Positions 56,071-64,000 of a stretch of DNA of 64,000 bases are shown piece by piece (the stretch's first letter is position 1; every line of letters begins with the position of its first letter). The notes beneath the pieces are model-generated. The model was not told the origin of the DNA, ran no database searches, and worked only from the letters and a program-made list of their open reading frames with translations. The stretch comes from Acanthosepion lycidas (Eukaryota; Mollusca; Cephalopoda; Sepiida; Sepiidae), in the NCBI GenBank assembly GCA_963932145.1, contig OZ010595.1:77583252-77647251 (forward strand). The letters run 5' to 3'. The translations under genes were made by a program, and so were the position numbers.

Positions 56071-58033
56071 AGGAATGCCCAAAAATTCGCGAAAAAAAGA
56101 GCATACCCTGAAGAAAAAATAACAAAAAAAAAAAAAAAATCGATTAAAAAAAGTTGTATTGTTTAAATGTTTATGTCATTATTAAGAGGAAAGAACAGAG
56201 TATTTTTGAGTATTTAAAAAAAATTAATCCCTTCTAACACGTTTGAAATTTTAGCTAAAAAATCTTGTTTTATTTAGTCATCAAAATTGACGTAAAATCA
56301 ATCATATCCATTATTGGCAGCTTTATAAACAAAAGTGAAATTCCCAGTTAAAATATTTTGTAAAATTCTATTATATTTTTTTCAAAAGTTATTTTAGGAA
56401 AATTAGAAAATTTAAAGTGTACTTAATGTAATTTGAAACAAACATTACTTGCTTTTTTTAGCAGAAATTTTTTTAAGAGAACATGTCCAAAAGTGGTGAT
56501 TGTTTTTGGGAGGTGTGAATTGACATACCTCAATGTATCGACAACTTACGTCAGGGGAATTTATCGGATGGTAGGACAGAAGTGACAAAATTTGTGCTAA
56601 TTTTAAATTAAATAAAAAAAATATACTGTCAAAATTTTTTTACCTTACGTTTGAGGGAGAATTGTGGAATAAAAAGTACTTTTAAACTCCGAAAACATAC
56701 ATTTAGAATTCAAATTTCTGAAATAAAAATAATATTTAAAATACGAGAAAAATACATTTAGAATTCAAGTTTTTTAACAGACAAAAAGAGTAACCTACTT
56801 GTTACGTTCACCAATTATAAAATTTTATGTTTTTTAAATTAAGTTTTATATTGTACCAGTTATGATTTTTTTCCTGAGACAATATAAAAATTAAATAAAA
56901 TACCATCACATTTCTTAAATGAAACAGGTAACTCATTTATGAAATGGCATTTTTTATTAATTTATATAATATGGCAGAAGAAGAAAAATCTCGAGAATGC
57001 GACATTAATGGTCACTCAGAGAATTCGACTAAGAATAACCGTATGATTCCAGGGGAAATAACTTTAGCACACTTGATATTTTTTTCAGAAATGTGCATCC
57101 ATAGTTTTGTTAGAGACGATATTAATGCATTTTTGGCATAATAAAAACTTATTTAAAAAATAGTTTCATGTAATAGATTTTAATAATCTTTCTAATTTAT
57201 GATCTGTAAAAACAGACCTTTTTAATAAGAGCATTTCCATAGTTTTACAGTTTCAAATTTAATTTTAAAACAATTATCAATTTTATCACTTTTTTGAAAT
57301 TTATAATTTAAAAAATAGAAAAGAAAATACTTCTTGTTACAATTTATTTTTCAACCAAACAAAAATTTGGCTTCAGACAAAAGTTCCCTTAAATATATAT
57401 TATTCATAAAATCTATTAAAAGCTTTTTTTAATTAAATAATGCCCTAGTTTTATTGAGTTTTGTATTTTACAATTCAGAGCTAAAGTTTGGGTTGTCGCG
57501 AGCAAAACTTTACATAAAATTGATGATTTATATTCCTCAAAGCCTTCTTCATTTAATTAAAAAAATTACAGAGTTACACAGTTACTAGTTTTAAAGTTTT
57601 CATAAAATTTAGGTGGGGGTAATAGATGTAAAAAAAATATTTTTATCATGACTTTCTAAACAGCAAAAACTTTTAAAATAAAATCATTCATTTTTGAATA
57701 AGTTCTGAAAGTTTCATTAAATTCTGACAATTATTTTATTTTTGCAATAATTTCCATATTAATGTTTTTTCAACTGAAAAAAAAAAGCTAAAAAAACCTA
57801 ATGCTAAATATTAGGTAACCTTTGACCTAAAAAGAAAATCAAGATTTTCAACCAAAAATTTAAACATGGTAATAAGGAATAAAAAATGTAAAAAAATAAT
57901 TAAAAAAATACTTTGGTCTTTCCTCTAATTAATAACATAAACCTTTTCGCGATAAAACTTTGTTTTTATGAAGTTTGGGGCCTTTTTCATCAGGGTATGG
58001 CACTATTTTAGCAAAAAAGTGGACATGCCTGTA
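56071..58033. mobile_element. 2.0 kb TIR element with 7-bp target-site duplication
   Basis: TAAATTT stands at 56064-56070 and 58034-58040. Joining the outer flanks restores the uninterrupted repeat F seen at about 55340-55365. The left end (AGGAATGCCCAAAAA, CATACCCTGAAGAAAAA, TTATTAAGAGGAAAG) matches the right end inverted (AGGCATGTCC, CATACCCTGATGAAAAAGG, TTAATTAGAGGAAAG) over more than 200 bp. No transposase frame. 56944-57141 is open for 65 codons but has no recognisable domain. Confidence 0.85.
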
Positions 58034-58228
58034 TAAATTTCAACAGACGGTAGTAGTAGCCGCTCGGTCAAGGAATGTCGAATGTTTCCGTGTCAGAAAG
58101 CAGCTTACATTACTATTAGCGTTACCAATGATTCGAATGTAATTTTCAAAGAAAAATTATCAGAAAGTGTGTCCTTCGTTGAGGGTGCCAGGCTTATGTA
58201 TAATGTAGATACGTATTTCTGATTTCAG

Positions 58229-58369
58229 GTAGAAAAGAGACAGAAGCAATTTGATTATGCCAAAAAGGTCTACGAAGCAAACAAAGAATCTTTGAGATCA
58301 CAAAAGCCGGCAGCCCCTCCTAAACCACAAAGATTTATCACAGAGGAACAAAAGAATCGAAGAAAACTG
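58229..58369 (+). CDS. JHY: JHY-like protein, third coding exon (residues 651-697)
   Basis: The acceptor ATTTCTGATTTCAG ends at 58228 and the donor CTG|GTAAGT starts at 58370. The exon is 141 nt, 47 codons, phase 0 to phase 0. It continues the block after GLGPD with a basic helical segment (VEKRQKQFDYAKKVYEANKE), then a proline-rich spacer (KPAAPPKP) and a charged tail (EEQKNRRKL). The order GLGPD, then a K/R-rich coiled coil with YAKKV, is what I expect in the JHY family. The acceptor sits 195 nt downstream of the right end of a TIR transposon (56071-58033), so that insertion did not damage the exon. Confidence 0.8.
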
Positions 58370-58424
58370 GTAAGTAGTTGAAAAAATTAAGATTCCTTAT
58401 AATCGTTTTACATGTTATTTGGGG

Positions 58425-58530
58425 TGGCAGAAAATTCGGTAATTTTGAAAAGTGAGGAAATTTCGGTTATTTCGACAAGTGAGGAAAATTCGGTAATTTT
58501 GACAAGGGAGTAAAATTCGGTAACTATTGA
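58425..58530. repeat. Minisatellite, ~33 bp unit, three to four copies
   Basis: AAATTCGGTAATTTTGAAAAGTGAGG-type units about 60 bp after the third coding exon. Confidence 0.85.
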
Positions 58531-59085
58531 AATAAAAATCGATTGAAGATTAATTTTAGGGCCGTTCTGATGTGGGGATTTGCGGGCTAAGCCCTTCTCT
58601 GCTATATTTTTAAATAACTGAAAATCCTGGTGTCCAGATAAAACCCCAATGCAACAATACCGAGGTCGTCCATACAGAAGGGGGCTTAGAGGGCTAGGTC
58701 TCCTTCCCCAAGTAGCAATACTGTTAAGAAAGGTGAAAGGTGAAATTACTACTCTCCCAAACAAACGTACACAACAATAATGTGAAACCAAAAGAAACTA
58801 GTTGAATCCATCAACACAGCAATAATAACAATATCTCCACACGTGACAGTAATTGACGTAATTTTCAGTTGACAGTATGAAAATAGCATTCTGTAAATTC
58901 TTCCAGTTACTAAGGATATTTTGTTTTTGCTATTATTACTTTATTTAAATAAATACATTTCGTTTTTTGCCTTGAGAAAGTCCACATTGGGCGAAAGGCG
59001 TCGGCTAATATTACAGTTTTCCTCTTGTCATTTACATTTATAGATATTGTCTTTTCTACAGGTTGACTCTGAGAAATTTATAACA
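58531..59085. other. Intron segment with a foldback-family end
   Basis: 58970-59030 (CCTTGAGAAAGTCC, GGCGAAAGGCGTCGGCTAAT) is related to 63805-63850 on the opposite strand. No gene. Confidence 0.5.

Positions 59086-59087
<2 letters not shown>

Positions 59088-59153
<66 letters not shown>
59088..59153. repeat. (TA)n microsatellite
   Basis: About 66 bp of TA. Confidence 0.95.
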
Positions 59154-59158
<5 letters not shown>

Positions 59159-59650
59159 CAGCGCGAAAGCCCGAATAGTTCATCATTCTTATCATCAATG
59201 TTTATGCAATTTGTCCATTTCGTATGCTGATAGCTTGAACTTCTAACAAATCTTATATACACTGTTTGCTCTCCGGAAACATTATTTACGATGGGTAATT
59301 TTTTTCTGCCCTTAATACTAACATTCATTGTACAAAGTAGGAAACCATAAAATACTATTCAAGGGAGATTACTTCTGCGCGAGTTATCTCCCTTAGACAC
59401 ATTTTTTTTTTTTTTTTTTTAAAGTTGTGCTCTAACGAAGGGGAAATATTAAAAGTTTTCCTGATCTCTCTTTGGATTCCCCTTGCTTAAGACACTGAGA
59501 GAACCTTGAAAATGGACCGAAATTATAACTCAAAAACATAAGTGGAGGTAATATAAGTTCCTTCAAAACCTTCTTGACTAGTTAATAATACAATGAAGAG
59601 TTGAAGTCTCACTTTGGTAATATTTCGTTTAAATTCATTTTTAATAAATT

Positions 59651-60072
59651 AGGAATGTCCAATTTAGCACGTTAAAAACGTATACCCTGAGAAAAAAAAG
59701 GTTTGGAAATTGATAAAACAATTTTTTAACGTCTAAATGTTTAAGTTATTGTTAAGAGGAAAGACTAAAATATTTTTTGAATATTTTTTATTCAGATTTT
59801 TTAATCCTTCCTATCCTGTTAAGAAATTGATTCAAATATCTTGTTTTTTTTTTGTCAATTAAATTTACCGATCGGCCATTTTTCAGAACCTAAAAAAAAT
59901 TCAAAACTAATTATTGTAAAATATTTAAAAAAATTAAGTATCAATTTTTCAGACGTTTTTGTAGGATAATTAGAAAATTTAATGCTTACTTAATGTAATT
60001 TAAAAGAACAGTTACTTACTTTTATTGCGGGAATCACCGTTTTTTGCTTTGCAAAGTGTATGGACATTTCAT
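59651..60072. mobile_element. Short relative of the 56071-58033 element
   Basis: Starts AGGAATGTCCAATTTAGCAC with CGTATACCCTGAGAAAAA, TTATTGTTAAGAGGAAAGAC and TACTTAATGTAATTTAAAAG in the same order as 56071-56440. Ends near GTATGGACATTTCAT. It corresponds only to the left ~420 bp of the larger copy. Confidence 0.65.
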
Positions 60073-60504
60073 ACTAAATATTTATGGTTTTCAGGAACAT
60101 TTGTCTCGCATTGTTTGCGGACTTATACGAGTCCGGGTAAAAATACAAAACATGCAATTTAAAACAACCGACAATTAATGCCTTTTATTAAGAAAAGGAA
60201 CTACATGTGTACACAATTGAAATCAAAAGAAAACACAATAAAAAAGAATGTGCTTGTTTGTCTGTATGTGAAACAAGCGTATTTAATTTAATAGACCCGC
60301 ACAAAAGGGGACCAAAAGAAGCGAACGTTTTTTCCCAGCGGGAGCGTTCTTTATCTACGTTCGACTACATTCGAAAGCAAGAGAAATATGTTTGCATTTT
60401 TATAGTGTTAGAAAGCGCATCATAACAAAGCCAAGTAAGGCAACCCACAAATTTTAATTCGTATTTTGAATGCAAGAAAAAATTAAGAAAATAAATTAAA
60501 TTAA

Positions 60505-60895
60505 CAAACTAAAAGGTAAATGTCTTGATGAAATTTCCTCTATAGTACCTAGACTTTATAAATTTAAGCGCAGTACTAGATTGGCGGTAAGGTCTCATCA
60601 TTTTACAGTTGAAATTGTTAAACGTAAGTGTAAGTTCTATGTTAACAATTTCTTCTATTGCACTTCTCACTTGTGGAACTCTCTTCCGATTAATTGCTTT
60701 CCTGACAAATTTAATCTTCAAAAATATAAATTCAATGTCAATCGTAATCTACTGTCTTCTTAATTATTGTTCTTTTATAATTTTCTCTCCTTTAAGTATA
60801 TTTTCTCATATTTTCTAACACACATTAGCTCATTGCGTCTTAGTGGCTTTATTGTCTTGCTTGGGGTGAAATGATTAAAAAACTGGAAAAGAAAA
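60505..60895 (+). pseudogene. LINE 3' end (jockey/CR1-like) with 3' UTR
   Basis: Frame ending KCKFYVNNFFYCTSHLWNSL, PINCFPDKFNLQKYKFNVNR, then a stop and the 3' UTR CATTGCGTCTTAGTGGCTTT...GGGGTGAAATGATTAAAAAA. About 60 codons of the C-terminus are preserved. Confidence 0.85.
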
Positions 60896-60899
60896 AAAA

Positions 60900-61860
60900 C
60901 GTGTAATGACGTTTTGATTTTTACTAAATGTTTTTACTGTTCGAAAGTAAAATTTTATTTAAAATTTTGGATTTAAATTTTGAAACTTAATGTTTTGAAA
61001 TTTTATATGAATTTAAGATTTTGAAATTCATCACGAATTTAAAGCGTTCAAATTTATAATAGAACACTGAAAATGTCTCCTGAATTTAAAATGTTGAAAT
61101 CCACACTGAATGCCCAAGTGAAATCCCAAATATATTATATATTTACTTATTTTATTGATGGATCTCAAGCTTTCATCTTTTAAATAACTTTGCAGTGTGG
61201 GATCTTCTCACAAATATAATGAGCCTGCTAATCATCTTTGACTTTACTACTAAACTGTAGCCTTTGGTGGAAGCCAGTCTAGGAGAATACCCCCCTCCCT
61301 GCTGAATTCCAAACCATATAAAAGCTAACTTGAACTCAATGTAGTAAATTCAATCGTCCAGGGATTTTTTTTATATTAAAATTCCGAACGTCAGAATTTC
61401 CAGACAATAATAAAAATCAAATAAAAGAAAACATGATCATGTCTTTTAAATAAATCATTTGTATTTAGAAACATATATACATGAATTTAAAAGAGTTACA
61501 AAGTATTAAAAATAGTCTTTAGTTGAGTGAAATTCTTTCGGTCACAGAAATATTTCTGGTTTAGTCAAGGCTCTTAAATAGTTGGTTGTACGAAAAAAAA
61601 AAAAAAAAAAGGAAAAGGGAAAAGGGAAAAGAAGTGTGGTTGAGAAAAGGCTTTTATCGCTAGCGAAAAGTCACTGACTGTCTTTGTTGTTGTTGTTGGA
61701 GATGATTCGTTTGAAGTCGCCGACTACAGCCAGCGAAGATTCATTGAACGACCAAAATGTTGTAGCTGATTTGTTTGAAAGGACTCCTAGGAGAGAAAGA
61801 GAATGAAAATTTTTTTTTTAGAATGAACCGTAAACCCAATCCTAAAGAAAACTCCTGTTC
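60900..61860. other. Intron segment without recognised features
   Basis: AT-rich. A-rich runs at 61580-61630. No gene. Confidence 0.4.
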
Positions 61861-61869
61861 AAAAGACGG

Positions 61870-62905
61870 GACGATGTGAACCGGATGATAGGCGAATACC
61901 CAAGCCTAAACAGGAAACAAGTGATAAACCTCTAATCCTGTTCAAAAACCGGGGAGGAGTGTGAACCGGGAGAAAGGGCTTTCTGCAATATCATCAAGAC
62001 TACGACAGTCTTTCTATTACTAAATAATCTCAAAAGAGTTGGAACCTTAAACTCTCACTTCGAGAAAAATGACTAATAAATAGACTTTTAATAACAAACA
62101 ACAATGGTCACTCAACCAAAACTACTGCAAGATTTATTGATTTTTATGGTTTATCAACCCTTCGTTGGTTATTTAAAGCCGAAACATATTTTGTATTATC
62201 CGAACAATTCTTTCTTTTTTGCGAGTGAATATTACATTAAGAATTATTTCAGAATAACAATGATTTTTTTCTTGAGATAAATTCTACTATTTAACCCATA
62301 GATGGGGATATGAATTCATAGCTTACCCAAGAATATTCACGAGCTAGCAAGAAAGAGACATCTATACTAGAAAGAAAACAGTCCCTTATTCAGATAGATC
62401 TTTCTCCTTTTTCACAAAGCCCAAGAGCCACTCAGTGTAGAGGCTTAATGTGTGGAGTTGTATGAGCGCAAGAAAGGGCAAGAAGTAAAGTGTTTGGGAA
62501 TTATGTAGGAAAGATAATGTGTAACTCGAGACTTGAAGAGGTCAAGAGTTAATTAGTGAATAACATTTCAGAGTTTAGTGCTATTGTATTAGCGTAAGAA
62601 AGGGTATGAAAAAAAGAAGGAAAGGAAAAAGAAACAAAAAAGAAAAAGAAAAGAAAAGTGAAAAGGAAGTGAAATTCTTGGGGATAAACAGAAAAAGATA
62701 ACAGCTAACTCTAGGCATGAACAGATGAAGATTTAATTATAAGAATTACATTTCAGAGTTTAGGCAGATATTTTAGAAGTATAGATTTGAAGTAGATTTT
62801 AGAAGGAAGCGGAAACCCAAGCCTAAACAAGAAACAAGTGATAAACCTCTATTCCTTTTTTAAAAGACCTGGGAAGAGTATAAACCGGACGATAAGCAAA
62901 CCTAT
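61870..62905. repeat. Duplicated ~90 bp segment in the last intron
   Basis: AAGCCTAAACAGGAAACAAG, TGATAAACCTCTAATCCTGT and GTGTGAACCGGGAG at 61900-61970 recur at 62818-62900 (AAGCCTAAACAAGAAACAAG...). Between them lies a repeat A head (62140-62235). Confidence 0.75.
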
Positions 62906-62995
62906 TCTGATTTAATTTGTTAAAACATAAATTTTTGATTAGAATTACGAATACCGTGAATGTTTCCTTTCTTAAATTTAATTCTTTGTTTTCAG

Positions 62996-63241
62996 GCCAT
63001 TGAATATGCGAAGTCAGTGCCGAAACCGTTAGTGAAGCCAGCTGTCCAGGCTGGAAGTTCGACGGAGGAAATTACGCCATCGTCACAAAATCAGTTACCA
63101 GCGATTGTTCCCGGCAAATCACAGGTGACAAAGCCTACAAATCAACTGCTTAATTGTGAAGAATTGGAAAAGCTTTGCCTACGACATGAGCAGGATAAAA
63201 GAAATGCAGCAAACATTCGAAAGAAAATTACACCGAGTTAA
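62996..63241 (+). CDS. JHY: JHY-like protein, last coding exon (residues 698-778)
   Basis: The acceptor TTCTTTGTTTTCAG ends at 62995. The exon continues in phase 0 for 81 codons to TAA at 63239-63241. It starts AIEYAKSVPKP, continuing the helical segment, then has a Ser/Pro/Gln-rich linker, and ends with a conserved-looking helix (CEELEKLCLRHEQDKRN...) and the terminus KKITPS. No downstream donor or further open frame is seen, so this is the terminal coding exon. Confidence 0.8.
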   Translation, partial: AIEYAKSVPKPLVKPAVQAGSSTEEITPSSQNQLPAIVPGKSQVTKPTNQLLNCEELEKLCLRHEQDKRNAANIRKKITPS

Positions 63242-63375
63242 TGATTTGAAATATTTAAGTAAAAGCAAGTAAAATGACTTCGGTTCAATCGGGATATGGT
63301 ATATATATATACACGCACATGTATACACTCATACACAGCCAAATACATATGCGTATATGTTTAAGTGTGTACCTG

Positions 63376-63380
<5 letters not shown>

Positions 63381-63435
<55 letters not shown>

Positions 63436-63445
63436 ATATATATAT
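63381..63445. repeat. (TA)n/(TG)n microsatellite in 3' UTR
   Basis: About 38 bp TA then TG and TA. Confidence 0.95.
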
Positions 63446-63454
63446 TGTAAGCTG

Positions 63455-63655
63455 TTACATTAGAACATGTAAGTTACTAGAACAAAATTATATATTTTGT
63501 TTCGATATTTAATAAACAACATCTCATCAGGTAGTTAACAATAATGGTTACCATCATTGTTAGCTACATGATGAGACGTTCTTGTTTACTAAACGTCGAA
63601 ACAAAATGCACAGTTTTGTAGTGGATATTTACATGTTCTAATCTAACAGTGTATA
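63455..63655. mobile_element. Foldback element, ~100-bp arms
   Basis: The left arm (CTGTTACATTAGAACATGTA ... AACATCTCATCAGG) and right arm (CATGATGAGACG ... TACATGTTCTAATCTAACAG) are inverted at about 80 % identity around AATGGTTACCATCATT. Confidence 0.8.
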
Positions 63656-63744
63656 ATAAATATTTATTGCTCTATTTTTGTATTGAGCCCTGTTTTAAAT
63701 TAATGTTTTGAACGTTGAAATTTTATTCTTCGTTCTTTTACATT

Positions 63745-63745
63745 A

Positions 63746-63779
<34 letters not shown>
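63745..63779. repeat. (TA)n microsatellite
   Basis: About 35 bp of TA before the last foldback element. Confidence 0.95.
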
Positions 63780-63781
<2 letters not shown>

Positions 63782-63853
63782 TATAAATTGACAATTGGAA
63801 AAAAAAATCTTGGATTTGGCCGACGCGTTTCGTCTTCCGACTTTTTCAAGGCA

Positions 63854-64000
63854 AAAATGAAATCGAAATGTTTTTGTTTTTATAGTTACATTAAAAAATA
63901 CAAATTTAAAAAGATAGACATTTCTGTCTAAGCCTTTTTTCCCTGGTTAATGGATTTTTAAATGTAACTATAACAACAAAAACATATCGATTTCATTTTT
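63854..64000. mobile_element. Foldback element cut by the window end
   Basis: 63854-63898 and 63956-64000 are inverted over about 45 bp (AAAAATGAAATCGAAATG / complement, AGTTACATT / AATGTAACT). The outer part 63780-63853 with GGCCGACGCGTTTCGTCTTC should have a partner beyond 64000. Confidence 0.75.

Larger units (their letters stand above)
1309..63660 (+). other. JHY: JHY-like gene, whole transcription unit as visible
   Basis: Gene model assembled from four coding exons (1423-3090, 19875-20156, 58229-58369, 62996-63241). All three introns are phase 0, about 16.8, 38.1 and 4.6 kb long, with GTAAG-type donors and pyrimidine-AG acceptors. The joined product is about 778 residues, close to the length I recall for human JHY (about 780). 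The family is known from mouse work as needed for ependymal motile cilia. The cilium role here is inferred from the family name only. The span runs from the first visible splice acceptor to the second poly(A) signal. The promoter and first exon probably lie upstream of, or hidden in, the repeats before 1309. Additional small exons inside the two long introns cannot be excluded. Confidence 0.65.
63242..63660 (+). terminator. 3' UTR with candidate poly(A) signals
   Basis: After the stop, AATAAA occurs at 63511-63516 and again at 63655-63660; no earlier copy is seen. Both lie in or beside a foldback repeat (63455-63655), so the gene may use a poly(A) signal supplied by a mobile element. Which one is used cannot be told from the sequence. 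A (TA)n tract at about 63381-63419 and a (TG)n tract follow the coding end. Confidence 0.4.

Noticed and set aside
56944-57141. 65-codon frame in the 2 kb TIR element as a transposase or accessory gene
   Set aside because: Too short, no motif, and codon use like the AT-rich surroundings; kept only as part of the element.
58408-58791. 127-codon - strand frame beside the third exon
   Set aside because: Its C-terminal repeats (EITEFSSLV) come from the 33-bp minisatellite and the remainder resembles a dispersed repeat.

Overview
The window is AT-rich, repeat-dense animal nuclear DNA. There are no compact operons. The only well-supported gene is a split, intron-containing gene spanning almost the whole window on the + strand. 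The repeat content is what I know from cephalopod molluscs, most likely an octopus: long (TA)n and (TATC)n microsatellites, degraded non-LTR retrotransposon tails ending in blocks such as RGLGEIAEGRNLLRA, Tc1/mariner relics, Penelope-like RT remnants and many short foldback elements. The organism is inferred by recall, not by a search.

The gene. Four coding exons join in phase 0 with canonical GT-AG sites: 1423-3090, 19875-20156, 58229-58369 and 62996-63241. They encode about 778 residues with a stop at 63239-63241. The C-terminal half carries KVYSVDDYRK...LGKLGPD followed by a basic coiled coil, which I recognise as the conserved end of the JHY (C11orf63, junctional hydrocephalus) family, a motile-cilium-associated protein. 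An upstream splice acceptor (1307-1308), a string of short upstream ORFs, and two candidate poly(A) signals after the stop complete the model. The promoter and any non-coding first exon were not found.

Layout. 1-1308: tandem duplication, (TA)n and repeats. 1309-3090: 5' UTR and the large first coding exon. 3091-19874 (intron, 16.8 kb): microsatellites, a Tc1-derived MITE, a 1.8 kb terminal-inverted-repeat element with three internal copies of a ~0.46 kb block, tRNA-derived SINEs, several minisatellites and LINE 3' ends. 20157-58228 (intron, 38 kb): most of the mobile DNA. It holds a 5S-rRNA/tRNA chimeric SINE, three different mariner-superfamily relics between 25.0 and 29.5 kb, a Penelope-like relic with its endonuclease-side region at 30.8-32.0 kb, a LINE/microsatellite mosaic from 33.0 to 49.9 kb, and two large TIR elements (49.8-51.3 kb and 56.1-58.0 kb). 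58370-62995 (intron, 4.6 kb): a minisatellite, a LINE tail and duplicated segments. 63242-64000: 3' UTR and two foldback repeats, one cut by the window edge.

Two short stretches look like coding exons without a known gene: 42474-42719 on the - strand and 50222-50350 on the + strand. The second lies inside a TIR element. I name neither. Everything else outside the four exons is best read as intron filled with repeats, and no intact transposase or reverse transcriptase remains.
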